Of a stretch of 64,000 nucleotides of DNA, positions 1-9,010 are shown in pieces. Under the pieces are notes generated by a model. It did not search any database, had not been told where the DNA came from, and was given only the letters and a program-made list of their open reading frames with translations. Each line of letters starts with the position of its first letter. Position 1 is the stretch's first letter. The DNA is from Desulfurococcales archaeon (GTDB lineage: Archaea > Thermoproteota > Thermoprotei_A > Sulfolobales > NBVN01). A program made the position numbers and the translations under genes. Location: contig JAGDWD010000006.1 in NCBI GenBank assembly GCA_023255955.1, positions 62,001 through 126,000 on the forward strand, written 5' to 3'.

Positions 1-460
1 AACTATTGACACTCTGATACTTGGGAGACTCGACGCCTTCGCGGACGCTTTACTCAGGTTGATACCGCCTGCTCTAGCTATATCAACATATCCACTAGGT
101 GTCCTAGTCAGGGTTGTCAGGGTCACACTCTCCGAGGCCTTCGAGGAGGAGTATGTTAGGCAGGCAGCTTCCTTAGGGCTGGCAAGGAAGGTAATAGTCA
201 GGAAGTACGCCTTCCCGAACATCCTCCCAGTAACCTCACAACTCTCCGGGCTGATGTTCACCTACATGTTAATTGATGCTATGGTGGTTGAGAACGTTTT
301 CTCCAGGGAGGGTCTGGGGGAGGCCGTAGCTAAGGCTGTAGTATCATCGGACTACCCGCTACTAATAGGTGCGACCGTCTTCGTAGCGATAGTCCTCATA
401 GTCGTCAACACAGTCGCGGACATAGTTCAAGCAGCTGTCGACCCTAGGGTGAGGCTATGA
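1..460 (+). CDS. Dipeptide/oligopeptide ABC transporter permease (DppB type), 5' end outside window
   Basis: This is the C-terminal half of an inner permease of a peptide-type ABC importer. The frame is open from base 2 to the stop at 460, so the start lies upstream of the window; the TTG at 59 is internal. The stretch EAFEEEYVRQAASLGL is the EAA-type loop that docks on the ATPase, and it is followed by the conserved hydrophobic segments ending in a cytoplasmic DPRVRL tail typical of DppB/OppB. It overlaps the next permease gene by 4 bases, and the two ATPase genes follow, so all four form one operon. The substrate could be peptides, but archaeal members of this family also import oligosaccharides. 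Confidence 0.9.
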   Translation, partial: TIDTLILGRLDAFADALLRLIPPALAISTYPLGVLVRVVRVTLSEAFEEEYVRQAASLGLARKVIVRKYAFPNILPVTSQLSGLMFTYMLIDAMVVENVFSREGLGEAVAKAVVSSDYPLLIGATVFVAIVLIVVNTVADIVQAAVDPRVRL

Positions 461-1362
461 GTAGCCTACCACTACGTTCAACTATAGAGGACATTACCTC
501 ACTACTCACTAGAACGTGGAGAAAGAGGCCTGGCTTCAGGGTTTCTCTAATCATTATGATAGTACTATTTACGGTAGCAGCTTTAGGTCCTTACATAGCT
601 CCGTACCCTAGGCAGGGACTTGGAGTGGAGATAGATGTCACCAACGCCCTCCTACCTCCCTCCCCGAAACATATCCTAGGGACAGACAGCTTGGGTAGGG
701 ACGTACTTAGTAGGGTGCTCTTCGCTCTCGGTAGAGGGCTATACCAAAGCCTGGTCGTAGTGGCGGTGAGCTTAGTTCTCGGTATAGTTGTCGGCTCATT
801 CACAGCTCTAGCGCCTAGAAGCATCGAGGCTGTCGTCTCGTACGTTATAGAGCTTCTACTAGCACTACCCTCAATACTCTTAGCAGCTCTACTAGCTATA
901 CTCCTTGGAGGTACCGCAACAAGCATCACTGTAGCTCTGATAGTTACGTGGTTTCCTTGGTATGCGAGGGTCTCCTACCTCCAAGCTAGGGGCCTTAGGG
1001 AGCTGGACTTCGTTAGAATACCCCTATACTACGGACTTTCGAGAGCCTATGTGGTGGTTAAGCATATAGGCCCTAACATTCTGGCACCCATGATTGTTGA
1101 AGCCTTGAGTGATATGGGTAGTGTAGTCCTGGAGATATCTTCTATAACCTTCCTCTTCGGGATAGGAATAGGCTCGTTTGAGGAGCCGGATCTGGGGATG
1201 ATGGTGGCGAACGGCCTCCGGGACCTAGTTAGAGCTCCGTGGGTCTTCACAGCACCGGCAGCTATCCTAGCACTGATAGCCATAGTCTTCACAGTTTTCG
1301 GTGAGGCTGTTTACGAGGAGCATCACCCGATACTGAGGAGGAGGTGGTGGCTCTGGTTTTAG
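457..1362 (+). CDS. Dipeptide/oligopeptide ABC transporter permease (DppC type)
   Basis: Second membrane subunit of the importer, 301 residues, the usual length for DppC. A hydrophobic N-terminal segment is followed by an extracellular loop with LGTDSLGRDVLSRVLFA, the hallmark of the DppC/OppC N-terminal region, then four or five more membrane segments. The ATG overlaps the stop of the upstream permease (ATGAG), which indicates translational coupling. The EAA-like loop (residues about 190-210) reads RIPLYYGLSRAYVVVKHIGP. It acts with the upstream DppB-like partner in the membrane. Confidence 0.92.
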   Translation: MSSLPLRSTIEDITSLLTRTWRKRPGFRVSLIIMIVLFTVAALGPYIAPYPRQGLGVEIDVTNALLPPSPKHILGTDSLGRDVLSRVLFALGRGLYQSLVVVAVSLVLGIVVGSFTALAPRSIEAVVSYVIELLLALPSILLAALLAILLGGTATSITVALIVTWFPWYARVSYLQARGLRELDFVRIPLYYGLSRAYVVVKHIGPNILAPMIVEALSDMGSVVLEISSITFLFGIGIGSFEEPDLGMMVANGLRDLVRAPWVFTAPAAILALIAIVFTVFGEAVYEEHHPILRRRWWLWF

Positions 1363-2318
1363 TGGTGAGGAGTGAGGAGCTGGGCATAGGCTACGAGCAT
1401 GACGAGGGTGTTGCCTGGGTAGTTGAGGACCTCGACCTCGAGGTAGAGCATGGGGTGGTTACGTGCCTCATCGGTGAGTCCGGTTGCGGTAAGTCCACTA
1501 TAGGTAACGCTATCTCAGGCCTCCTACCACCATACGCTCGTACGTACGGTAGGTTAGTCGTTGCCGATAGGGTGGTAATCGATGGCGATAAGATGAACTT
1601 CACCGGTGTTAGGGGGAAGGTAGTTGTTAGGATAGCTCAGGATCCTGCCTCCGCGTTAAATCCCTATCTAACCATAGGTGAACAACTCTCCACCGCTATA
1701 AGAACTCACTTCCCCGGACTCTCTGAGCATGATGTTAGATCCAAGGCTCTGGAGCTACTATCGGACGTCATGCTCGGCGAGGACGTATATGATAGATACC
1801 CTCACCAGCTCAGTGGCGGGATGAAGAGAAGGGCCGCGATAGCACTAGCACTAGCACCGGAGCCTGAGGTGATAGTTGCTGATGAGCCGACTTCCGCTCT
1901 AGATGCGTACTTAAAGTACGCGGTGGCGTCACTACTCAAAAAACTTCAGAGGGAGTGGGAGCTTACACTGGTTTTCATAACTCACGATGTCTCCATTGCT
2001 AGGTATATCTGCGATCAGGTTGTTGTCGTGTATGCTGGGAGGATAGTTGAGGAGGGTGCCTCGCCAAGGTGTCTTGAGTCCCCCTCCCACCCCTATCTAG
2101 AGCTGTTGCTGAAGGCCCTACCCAAAAGATTCTCTAAAGATAGGTTAGCAGACATACCTGGAATGCCTCCCAGACCCGGGATGTACCCTACTGGATGTAA
2201 GTTTCATCCTAGGTGCCCGTACGTGTTTGAAAGGTGTAGACAGGAGGAGCCGCCCATCATAAAAGCTGGTGATAGGTTGGTGAGGTGCTGGAGATACTAT
2301 GAGCAGTCCCTTACTTAA
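1344..2318 (+). CDS. Oligopeptide ABC transporter ATPase (DppD type)
   Basis: First of two ATPase subunits, 324 residues. Walker A is GESGCGKST (residues about 46-54), the signature is LSGGMKRRAAIALALA, Walker B is VIVADEPTSALD and the switch histidine is in FITHDVS. The C-terminal oligopeptide-transporter extension is present with its cysteines (GCKFHPRCPYVFERC), which in this family may hold an iron-sulfur cluster. The GTG start is preceded by GAGGAGGAG and lies 19 bases inside the permease gene. It overlaps the next ATPase by 20 bases. Confidence 0.93.
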   Translation: MVALVLVVRSEELGIGYEHDEGVAWVVEDLDLEVEHGVVTCLIGESGCGKSTIGNAISGLLPPYARTYGRLVVADRVVIDGDKMNFTGVRGKVVVRIAQDPASALNPYLTIGEQLSTAIRTHFPGLSEHDVRSKALELLSDVMLGEDVYDRYPHQLSGGMKRRAAIALALAPEPEVIVADEPTSALDAYLKYAVASLLKKLQREWELTLVFITHDVSIARYICDQVVVVYAGRIVEEGASPRCLESPSHPYLELLLKALPKRFSKDRLADIPGMPPRPGMYPTGCKFHPRCPYVFERCRQEEPPIIKAGDRLVRCWRYYEQSLT

Positions 2319-3234
2319 GATAGAGAATCTACATGCCTTCTATACAGTCCCTCTTGGGGGACTTAGATACGGTTACAGGAAGGTCTGGGCACTGAAGGGA
2401 GTAAACCTAGACGTATTCCCCGGTACAACCCTCGGGGTAGTTGGTGGTAGTGGAAGTGGTAAAACCTCCCTCATCAGGGCTATACTAGGTTTCTTAAGAC
2501 CGGCTAAAGGGAGAATACTGTTCCGGGGTATGGACATATCTAAGTTGGATCGTAGGAGGAGGATGGAGATAGTTAAGGAGATAGGTTATGTACCGCAAGA
2601 GCCCAGTCAGTCCATAAACCCCAAGATGACTATTAAGGACTCGATCGCGGAGCCCTTAAGACCTCTCGGGCTGTCCAAGGAGGATATCGAGAAGAGAATT
2701 GGTGTAGTAATGGAGATGCTGGACCTGGATCGATCGGTTGGGAGGATGTTAGCTAGGGAGTTAAGTGGTGGGATGCTTCAGAGGGTTGCCATAGCCAGAG
2801 CAATAATCCTGAAGCCCAGACTACTACTGTTAGATGAACCAACATCATTCCTGGACATATCCACCCAGGCTCAGATACTAAACATTCTGAGGGACCTTAA
2901 GGAGGAGTTAGGACTCACATACGTACTAGTATCGCACGACATAGACGTAGTGAGCTACATTTCCGATAGGATAGCAGTTATGGTGTCCGGGAAGGTAGTT
3001 GAGGAAGGTGTAGCAGAGAAAATACTGAGAGAACCTCTACATCCATACACATCAATACTTCTAAACCCTGAGGGAGTCGCTAGAGAGATCTCGATAGCCA
3101 ATAGCGAGACAGATCTATGTCCTATAAGAAGCTGGTGTCCTTTGAGGATGAAGAAGTGCTCCACCGAACCACCACCAGCTGTGAAAATAGATAACGAAGA
3201 GAGAACGGTACTGTGCTGGCACTACACCACCTAA
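2299..3234 (+). CDS. Oligopeptide ABC transporter ATPase (DppF type)
   Basis: Second ATPase subunit, 311 residues, expected to form a heterodimer with the upstream one. Walker A is GGSGSGKTS, the signature LSGGMLQRVAIARA, Walker B LLLLDEPTSFLD, and the H-loop VLVSHDID. The C-terminal cysteine motif CPIRSWCPLRMKKC matches the oligopeptide ABC C-terminal domain. It is the last gene of the operon. The solute-binding protein is not in the operon but follows on the same strand after tRNA-Val and its own promoter region, so binding protein and transporter can be made in different amounts. Confidence 0.93.
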   Translation: MSSPLLKIENLHAFYTVPLGGLRYGYRKVWALKGVNLDVFPGTTLGVVGGSGSGKTSLIRAILGFLRPAKGRILFRGMDISKLDRRRRMEIVKEIGYVPQEPSQSINPKMTIKDSIAEPLRPLGLSKEDIEKRIGVVMEMLDLDRSVGRMLARELSGGMLQRVAIARAIILKPRLLLLDEPTSFLDISTQAQILNILRDLKEELGLTYVLVSHDIDVVSYISDRIAVMVSGKVVEEGVAEKILREPLHPYTSILLNPEGVAREISIANSETDLCPIRSWCPLRMKKCSTEPPPAVKIDNEERTVLCWHYTT

Positions 3235-3333
3235 TCCTCCCATACCCAAACAACCCTGAACTAAGTGCTTAGCATGTTCCTGAGGTACTCAGCGCGTGAG
3301 GTCATCCAACATCGAATTCGAACCTTTAGGAGG

Positions 3334-3407
3334 TGGGCCCGCGGGGATTCGAACCCCGGACCTCCGCCGCGTCAGGGCGGCGTCCTAGCCAGCTAGACGA
3401 CGGGCCC
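3334..3407 (-). tRNA. tRNA-Val (GAC)
   Basis: Read on the minus strand, a 74-base cloverleaf: acceptor GGGCCCG pairs with CGGGCCC and the discriminator is A. The anticodon stem CCGCC/GGCGG encloses the loop CTGACGC with anticodon GAC. The T arm contains GGTTCGAATCC. There is no intron and CCA is not encoded (the genome continues CCT). A TATA-like TTTTAA lies at about 3430-3437, roughly 25 bases upstream of the 5' end, as expected for an archaeal tRNA promoter. Confidence 0.95.
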
Positions 3408-3589
3408 CTTCAATATTTGTAGCACCACCTTAAAAGCATTGATAGCTACTAGATCTCAAGTATACTGTTGCTCAGCCTAGCGTGGGACTCGATACCGTAT
3501 TAGGCTATGGTTTAAATGATTATTCGTTAAAGTATTTATTCCTTACGTGGAGAGGATTTGTAGTGCTTAGATAATTTAAGAAAGCTTAA

Positions 3590-5554
3590 ATGAGTAAGCA
3601 GGAAGTTACTGTGGTGTATAACTTGAGATCTACATCTAAGTCTAAGTATTTAGCTATCTTAGTTACAGCGGCATTAGTGGCTTCACTACTTGCGGTACTA
3701 CCTTTTGGAAACACTGCGGAGGCTTTGAAGATCTCGGCTGAGACGTATGATAGGTGGTTAAAGCCATGTACGTGCTATGGAGGTACTCTCCGAGTAGCAT
3801 TACCGAGTGATGTGACTACTCTGAACTGGTGGGTTGCTGGAGCTACTTGGGATCTCCTAGTACTTGACTACATATATGATAGGCCCCTCAGAATAATCAA
3901 CGGAACGTTAACCTGGGAGGTAGCTACTTCGTTGGAGTATAGTGAGGATTATAAGGTACTTACTATGAAGATTAGGGAGGGTATTAAGTTCCATGATGGT
4001 GTTGAGCTCACAGCTGAGGACGTAGCGTTCACGATAAACGTCCTAGCAAATAGGTCGTGGCCGTACTACCACGGATACTTCACATCAGTAGATAGAGCCG
4101 AGGCAGTAGACAAATACACAGTGAAGATATACTTCAAGACCCCGGACTCGCAGTTCGTTCTAAACTCTCTCACTGCTATGAGGATTATGCCTAAGCACAT
4201 ATGGGAACCACTACTACAAAAACTGGGCGATGAGCTAGCTAAGTACTCTCCGAAACCTGAGGAGCTGGTAGGTAGTGGCCCATTCAAATTCGTGGAGCGT
4301 GTTCCCGGGCAGTACATAAAGCTTGCTGTAAACACCGGATACTGGCTCGGTAGACCATGCATTAACGAAGTAATCTTCATACCCATAACAGACGTTAGTG
4401 TAGTGATCCTCGGAATACAGAGAGGGGATATAGATGCCTACGCGTGGGGTGTAGACGCAGTAGTCGTGCCGACACTACTCGCCGACCCTAACATCGGGAT
4501 ACATGTCTACACATCCGAGTACTTCTATCATTGGGGTCTCAACAACGAGGTCTGGCCTTTAAACATATCGAAGTTCAGGTTAGCACTATCCTATGCTGTC
4601 AATAGGGAGGCTATAGTTCGAGATATCCTGCTAGGCTACGGACTACCTGGAAGCCCCGGCGTTGTCGGGCCTTTCGGTTCCTGCGCTCCCTGGTATAATC
4701 CTAATGTTGAGAAGCTCGTCTACTACGACCCGAAGAAGGCTGCTCAAATACTTGATGAGATAGGGTTTACTGATAAGAATGGTGATGGCTGGAGAGACGG
4801 ACCTAGAGGAGAGCCGGTAGTAATAGAGATATACTCACCAACACCAGGCTACGACCCCATAAGGGCCAGAGCTGCGGAGTTCATTAAGAGCGACCTTGCT
4901 AAGATAGGTGTCAAGGCCGAGGTATACTACTACGAGTGGGCAACCCTCTGGCCTATGATCAGGGAAGGGAAGGTCATGACCTGGCTACTCGGTAGTGGTT
5001 GGTCTCCAGATATAGGCTGGCTCAACTTCAGATTCCACAGCCCACCGCAAGGTGCTGGTAACTGGGCTAGGTACTCTAACCCAGAAGTTGACGCACTAAT
5101 AGAGGAACTTCTCTCTACGTTCGACATGGAGAAACGGAAGGAGCTGGCCTGGAGGATACAGGAAAAACTAGCATTGGACGCTCCTATAATAACGCTCTAC
5201 TACAGGTCGTACCCGAATCCCTACAGGAAGGACAGATTCAGTGAGTGGTTCTACGAGAGCTCTGACAGCGTCGTTAATAGAATCACCCTCCTGAGGTTGA
5301 GATTGAATCCGTCAGTATGTCCGACACCTGTCACGCCAACACCCACACCAACCCCAACACCGACACCAACACCAACGACACCTGTTACCGCTCCTGTTAC
5401 AGTCACTGTGACCCCGCCTGCTGTAGGCACAGTCTCCGTGACAGTCCCGGTAACCGTGACGGCCCCTCCATCAATGGAGATGGTTGCCATACCAATAGCT
5501 ATAGCTATAGTAGCTGTACTAGCACTTATTGTGGTCATCCTCAGACGGAAGTAG
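3590..5554 (+). CDS. ABC transporter substrate-binding protein, family 5 (peptide-binding), membrane-anchored
   Basis: Extracellular binding protein of 654 residues for the peptide-type transporter encoded just upstream. It has a hydrophobic signal segment (residues about 20-42), then the SBP_bac_5 fold. Recognisable pieces are VATSLEYSEDYKVLTMKIR, KFHDGVELTAEDVAFTI and the ALSYAVNREAIVRDILLGYG segment. The C-terminus has a low-complexity Thr-Pro/Thr-Val linker (residues about 575-625), a hydrophobic anchor and a basic RRK end, the usual way crenarchaea tether binding proteins to the membrane. The ATG at 3590 follows an in-frame TAA. No strong Shine-Dalgarno is seen; TATA-like AT-rich stretches lie at 3511-3540. 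Confidence 0.93.
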   Translation: MSKQEVTVVYNLRSTSKSKYLAILVTAALVASLLAVLPFGNTAEALKISAETYDRWLKPCTCYGGTLRVALPSDVTTLNWWVAGATWDLLVLDYIYDRPLRIINGTLTWEVATSLEYSEDYKVLTMKIREGIKFHDGVELTAEDVAFTINVLANRSWPYYHGYFTSVDRAEAVDKYTVKIYFKTPDSQFVLNSLTAMRIMPKHIWEPLLQKLGDELAKYSPKPEELVGSGPFKFVERVPGQYIKLAVNTGYWLGRPCINEVIFIPITDVSVVILGIQRGDIDAYAWGVDAVVVPTLLADPNIGIHVYTSEYFYHWGLNNEVWPLNISKFRLALSYAVNREAIVRDILLGYGLPGSPGVVGPFGSCAPWYNPNVEKLVYYDPKKAAQILDEIGFTDKNGDGWRDGPRGEPVVIEIYSPTPGYDPIRARAAEFIKSDLAKIGVKAEVYYYEWATLWPMIREGKVMTWLLGSGWSPDIGWLNFRFHSPPQGAGNWARYSNPEVDALIEELLSTFDMEKRKELAWRIQEKLALDAPIITLYYRSYPNPYRKDRFSEWFYESSDSVVNRITLLRLRLNPSVCPTPVTPTPTPTPTPTPTPTTPVTAPVTVTVTPPAVGTVSVTVPVTVTAPPSMEMVAIPIAIAIVAVLALIVVILRRK

Positions 5555-5570
5555 CCTTAGGCACTATATT

Positions 5571-5580
5571 CCTCTTTTTC
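5571..5580 (+). terminator. T-rich putative terminator after the binding-protein gene
   Basis: CCTCTTTTTC lies 17 bases after the stop codon. Archaeal RNA polymerase terminates at short U-runs, so this is a plausible terminator, but nothing else supports it. Confidence 0.3.
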
Positions 5581-5778
5581 TGTAACTACCTTAACTATTT
5601 GCCTGGGAGCTAGCGCTTACTAGATACGTATCAACTCAACATAATTAAAATAACTTCCACAAACAGTAACTAAATACATTAACGAACAATCTAACCCTAA
5701 ATAACGGATTCGAACACGGATCGGTCAAGACCCTAGGACTCGGAGAAGAGGGAGATCTTTTGTGGCCTATCCTCACCG

Positions 5779-5792
5779 TTTTTATCTTTAAA
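5779..5792 (+). promoter_or_regulatory. TATA region of lysS
   Basis: The stretch TTTTTATCTTTAAA lies centred about 30 bases before the GTG at 5815. With archaeal TATA-to-start spacing, transcription would begin only a few bases before the start codon, giving a nearly leaderless mRNA. Confidence 0.5.
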
Positions 5793-5814
5793 CCGCATCG
5801 TAGGTTAGCTATAG

Positions 5815-7314
5815 GTGGTCGAGGTGAGTAGTGAGGTTGAGCTACGTAGGGAGGTTAGAAGGAGGCTGGAAGCTCTCGGGATAAACCCGTACCCCCATTC
5901 CCCTAAGAGCCGGGTAGTCCCCGTAGCAGACGTGGTGAAGAATCCTAGTATCGATGGCTCCGTAGCCATAGCAGGTAGAGTTGTTGGTGTGAGGAGGCAT
6001 GGCGGCCTAATATTTTTCGACATTGTTGATGATGGTGTGAGAATACAGTGCTCCCTATCGAGGAGTGAGAGTAGGGAGCTATTCAGCTTCTTCGATGAGT
6101 TCGTGGATTTAGGGGACTTCCTCTACGTGAGTGGGACTCTGTACTACACTAAGAAGGGTGAGCTAACAGTAGCCGTTAAGGACCTGCAGATCCTAGCTAA
6201 AGCTCTTCGAAGCCCACCAGTAAAGTGGGGTCACAGGGTTCTAGACCCGGAGGTTAGGTACAGGAAGAGATACTTAGACATAATGATGAGCCCTCAGGTC
6301 AGGAAGATATTCGAGATAAGATTTAGAACTATCGAGGAAATCAGGAAGTTCATGTGGGGTAGGGGATACATAGAGGTTGAGACACCGATACTACAGCCCA
6401 TATACGGGGGTGCGGCGGCCAGGCCCTTCAAGACCTACATCTGGGCTCTGGATACTGAGTGGTACCTAAGGATAAGCTTAGAGCTCTACTTAAAGAGGTT
6501 CATAGTAGCTGGGTTCAACAAGGTCTTTGAGATAGGTAAGAACTTCAGGAACGAGGACATAGATGTCGAGCACAACCCCGAGTTCACTATGATGGAGTCC
6601 TACGAGGCATATGCTGACTACAACGACATAATGAGGCTCACGGAGGATCTGATCAGCACGGTCGCTGAGAGGGTTCTTGGGACTAAAGTTGTTGAGTACC
6701 CGGTGGGGAACGAGAAGGTGAGGATAGACCTCTCACCACCCTATAGAAGGCTCTCCATATACGATGCTTTCAGGGAGTATGCCGGTATCGACGTGGAGTC
6801 CATCCCGGACGATAAGCTCAAGGAGTACCTAGACAGGTACTCGATAAGGCTTGTCGGTGCTTACGATAGGGGTAGGGCTATAGTCAAGCTCTTCGACAGG
6901 GTGGTCGGTAGGGAGCATCTCCTACAGCCAACGTTCATCACGGACTTCCCGAGGTCTTCATCACCTCTAGCTAAGCCCCACAGATCTAGACCGGACCTCG
7001 CTGAGAGGTTCGAGCTCTACATAGCTGGGATGGAGCTAGCTAACGCATACACAGAGCTAAACGACCCCGACCTCCAAGCTACTTACTTTAGGGAGGAGGA
7101 GTTGAGGAGGAGTCTCGGCGATCTCGAGGCACACCCATTTGACTGGGACTTCGTTGAGGCTTTAGAGTACGGGATGCCTCCAACGGGGGGTTTAGGTCTA
7201 GGCATAGACAGGCTTGTAATGGTTTTCATAGGCACTACATCTATTAAGGAGGTAATACCGTTCCCGATGATAAAACCTAGGGAATTCGAGGAAAAAGAGG
7301 GACTTTCAGGTTAA
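5815..7314 (+). CDS. lysS: Lysyl-tRNA synthetase, class II
   Basis: Charges tRNA-Lys with lysine in the cytoplasm. The 499-residue protein has an N-terminal OB-fold anticodon-binding domain (residues about 45-140, VAIAGRVVGVRRHGG onward) and a class II catalytic core. Motif 2 is around FRNEDIDVEHNPEFTMMESY and motif 3 is GLGLGIDRLVMVF; PTFITDFPRSSSPLAK is also diagnostic of LysRS rather than AspRS/AsnRS. Class II LysRS is found in Sulfolobus-type crenarchaea, while many euryarchaea use a class I enzyme. The GTG start is chosen because it lies just downstream of the TATA region; monocistronic. Confidence 0.97.
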   Translation: MVEVSSEVELRREVRRRLEALGINPYPHSPKSRVVPVADVVKNPSIDGSVAIAGRVVGVRRHGGLIFFDIVDDGVRIQCSLSRSESRELFSFFDEFVDLGDFLYVSGTLYYTKKGELTVAVKDLQILAKALRSPPVKWGHRVLDPEVRYRKRYLDIMMSPQVRKIFEIRFRTIEEIRKFMWGRGYIEVETPILQPIYGGAAARPFKTYIWALDTEWYLRISLELYLKRFIVAGFNKVFEIGKNFRNEDIDVEHNPEFTMMESYEAYADYNDIMRLTEDLISTVAERVLGTKVVEYPVGNEKVRIDLSPPYRRLSIYDAFREYAGIDVESIPDDKLKEYLDRYSIRLVGAYDRGRAIVKLFDRVVGREHLLQPTFITDFPRSSSPLAKPHRSRPDLAERFELYIAGMELANAYTELNDPDLQATYFREEELRRSLGDLEAHPFDWDFVEALEYGMPPTGGLGLGIDRLVMVFIGTTSIKEVIPFPMIKPREFEEKEGLSG

Positions 7315-7330
7315 TTTTAATCTAGGGAAT

Positions 7331-7678
7331 CTAAGCCCACGAAATTAAGCCTACATTGTCTAGCTCGGTGAGGACCATCGCGAGGATGCGCTTCAGCTCC
7401 AAATCCTCCAGACCTTCCTCACCACTTTCCTTCAGGTCAGCCTTTACCTTCTCGAGTATGTCGTTAACTGATCTAACCCCGTCACAAAGGCTCCATATGT
7501 AGTAAGCAGCTGGTGCTAGGGCAAATACCTTCTCCTCTCCTAGGCTAACTATGTACTCCTCACCGCTGAGCCCTACCTCGGTTCCCTGCCTAAGCGGTCT
7601 CTTAGCAGCTATACTATCGTATACGGCTACGTAATCTGCCTGCCCTGAAGTGTCATTCCCTTCACTCAAAGTCTTCAC
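7331..7678 (-). CDS. PqqD-like small protein
   Basis: About 115 residues. The segment EEYIVSLGEEKVFALAPAAY followed by YIWSLCDGVRSVNDILEKV matches the PqqD fold, a winged-helix-like domain that binds peptide substrates of radical SAM enzymes or occurs alone. The frame is open further upstream inside ssb, but that part is a shadow. Two starts fit: GTG at 7678, preceded by GGAAGAGG, or TTG at 7669, which overlaps the ssb stop. It is translationally coupled to ssb. No radical SAM partner is near, so its client is unknown. Confidence 0.7.
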   Translation of the reverse strand: MKTLSEGNDTSGQADYVAVYDSIAAKRPLRQGTEVGLSGEEYIVSLGEEKVFALAPAAYYIWSLCDGVRSVNDILEKVKADLKESGEEGLEDLELKRILAMVLTELDNVGLISWA

Positions 7679-8126
7679 CCTCTTCCCTACTTTCCTCCCT
7701 ACTTCTACCTCCAAACCTTCTTCTTTGGAACCCCCTAGAAGGTCTAGGTCTTCTAGGCGGTACTGAGCCCTCCGCTTTAGGCTCTGTCTCCGGGATCTGC
7801 TCTGTTGATGGTAGCTCACCGGTGTCTTCAACTACCTTAATGTTCTCAGTACCACCAACGTTTAGCTGTAGCTTACCTCGGAATACCGTTGTCCAAGCAC
7901 CGGAAACCTCTACTACGTCTCCCTTAGCCAGGGACTTTATCGACTTCCCCCACATCACCAGCTTTACCCTACCGCTTTCGTCGCCTACTACTGCCTCTCG
8001 TATTGTTCTCTCGCCTGACTTCGTAGTTATTCTTCTGACCTCTCCTGGATCTATTACTCTTACGAGAACGGATACCTTCTCCATTCCCGGTTTGAGATCC
8101 GATACCTTTACCTTACCTTCCGACAT
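7662..8126 (-). CDS. ssb: Single-stranded DNA-binding protein (crenarchaeal SSB)
   Basis: Coats single-stranded DNA during replication and repair. It has one OB fold (residues about 5-110; KVSDLKPGMEKVSVLVRVID, RTIREAVVGDESGRVKLVMW, KGDVVEVSGAWTTVFRGKLQ) and a flexible Arg/Gly-rich, then acidic tail ending EEGEDFE, the arrangement of Sulfolobus SSB. The ATG at 8126 (MSEGKVKV) is preferred over the in-frame TTG at 8135. A TATA-like CTTATAAAC lies at about 8170-8180 on this strand. The gene overlaps the start of the PqqD-like gene. Confidence 0.9.
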   Translation of the reverse strand: MSEGKVKVSDLKPGMEKVSVLVRVIDPGEVRRITTKSGERTIREAVVGDESGRVKLVMWGKSIKSLAKGDVVEVSGAWTTVFRGKLQLNVGGTENIKVVEDTGELPSTEQIPETEPKAEGSVPPRRPRPSRGFQRRRFGGRSREESREEGEDFE

Positions 8127-8180
8127 ACGTTCCAACTCTTTACGTTTTGACGAACTCCTATCGTGGCAGAGTTTATAAGC

Positions 8181-8666
8181 TTATCTGTTACGGGGCAAAC
8201 TACCCGTAGGAATTTGACCGACTACTATCTCCACTTGCTGCGGACGCACCCCTAGAACCAGCCTCAGCAGGATCCTCACAGCCTCCAGCGAATCCGGTAC
8301 GTTAACTCTGAAGAGGTGTGTTACGTGGTTCCTACTATCTGAAGCTCCGAACCCCCTGACCGCTGGGGTAAACAAGGTTTGTGTAGCTAGAGCCGAGTAC
8401 AGAGCCTCCTCCGATACACCGTACGCTAAAACTGCTAGGATAGGTCTAACTGATGGGTTAGATGTGAGGATATCTATATGCCACCTCACCTTCTTAACCT
8501 TCTGTAGATGTCTTAAGACCCTCAGGTAAGGCCTTGCTATGCTGGCGGAACCCACGTAGGTGTAGTAACCACGTTCCAGGACCCAACTAATTCTTCGCGG
8601 AATACTTAGGGAGTTATCGATCTCGATAAGTAGAGCGTATGATGCTGTAACCACCCTCGATACCAT
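8181..8666 (-). CDS. DUF123 protein, GIY-YIG nuclease-related domain
   Basis: 161 residues. The pattern YALLIEIDNS near the N-terminus, then GYYTYVGSAS, RVLRHLQ and VRWHIDILTS matches DUF123, a domain related to GIY-YIG nucleases that occurs alone in archaea and fused to endonuclease III in some bacteria. A DNA repair role is often proposed but not established. It is divergently oriented from the small operon starting at 8756. Start ATG at 8666. Confidence 0.75.
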   Translation of the reverse strand: MVSRVVTASYALLIEIDNSLSIPRRISWVLERGYYTYVGSASIARPYLRVLRHLQKVKKVRWHIDILTSNPSVRPILAVLAYGVSEEALYSALATQTLFTPAVRGFGASDSRNHVTHLFRVNVPDSLEAVRILLRLVLGVRPQQVEIVVGQIPTGSLPRNR

Positions 8667-8755
8667 TCAAAACCCCTACGTCCACACATAATAAAAACCA
8701 GAACAGACATCAGTAAAGCTTTATTCCGATATATCCAACCGTACTGGGTCAGGCA

Positions 8756-9010
8756 TTGAGCTCTACAACGCTCGTGGTTTACGTAAAGAGTAGGGAAGGG
8801 GTTACCACGGTGAGTCTCTACGATCACAGAGGCCTGCTATTAGAGAGCTTAGAGATGAAGGGTGTTGACCATGTCAGCATAGAGGCGGAGAAGTGCTCCC
8901 TAGATGTATCGTTCGCAGAGTTCGACCATGCTGTAATGCTGAGGGTTAGTGGGAGCGTAAGCTATAGGCAGGTCAATAAAGTTCTTGAGGTACGTTGCGT
9001 TGGTTCTTAG
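8756..9010 (+). CDS. Hypothetical protein, first gene of the pth2 operon
   Basis: 84 residues, TTG start, no family recognised. It looks like an all-beta or alpha/beta domain with alternating hydrophobics (TTLVVYVKSREGVTTVSLYD) and no membrane segment. A TATA-like GCTTTATTCC lies about 35 bases upstream. It overlaps the next gene and is followed by two more small genes and pth2 on the same strand, so a role in RNA or translation is possible by context only. Confidence 0.6.
   Translation: MSSTTLVVYVKSREGVTTVSLYDHRGLLLESLEMKGVDHVSIEAEKCSLDVSFAEFDHAVMLRVSGSVSYRQVNKVLEVRCVGS

Noticed and set aside
5317-5613. Open frame overlapping the Thr-Pro linker of the binding protein
   Set aside because: It is a frame shadow of the ACACCNACN repeats; composition (Asn/Thr/His-rich) is that of a shifted low-complexity tract.
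5709-5727. GATTCGAACACGGATC resembling a tRNA T arm
   Set aside because: The stem does not pair and no other tRNA parts lie nearby.
7679-7831. N-terminal extension of the PqqD-like frame
   Set aside because: It overlaps the conserved Arg/Gly-rich tail of ssb in another frame and has no PqqD similarity.
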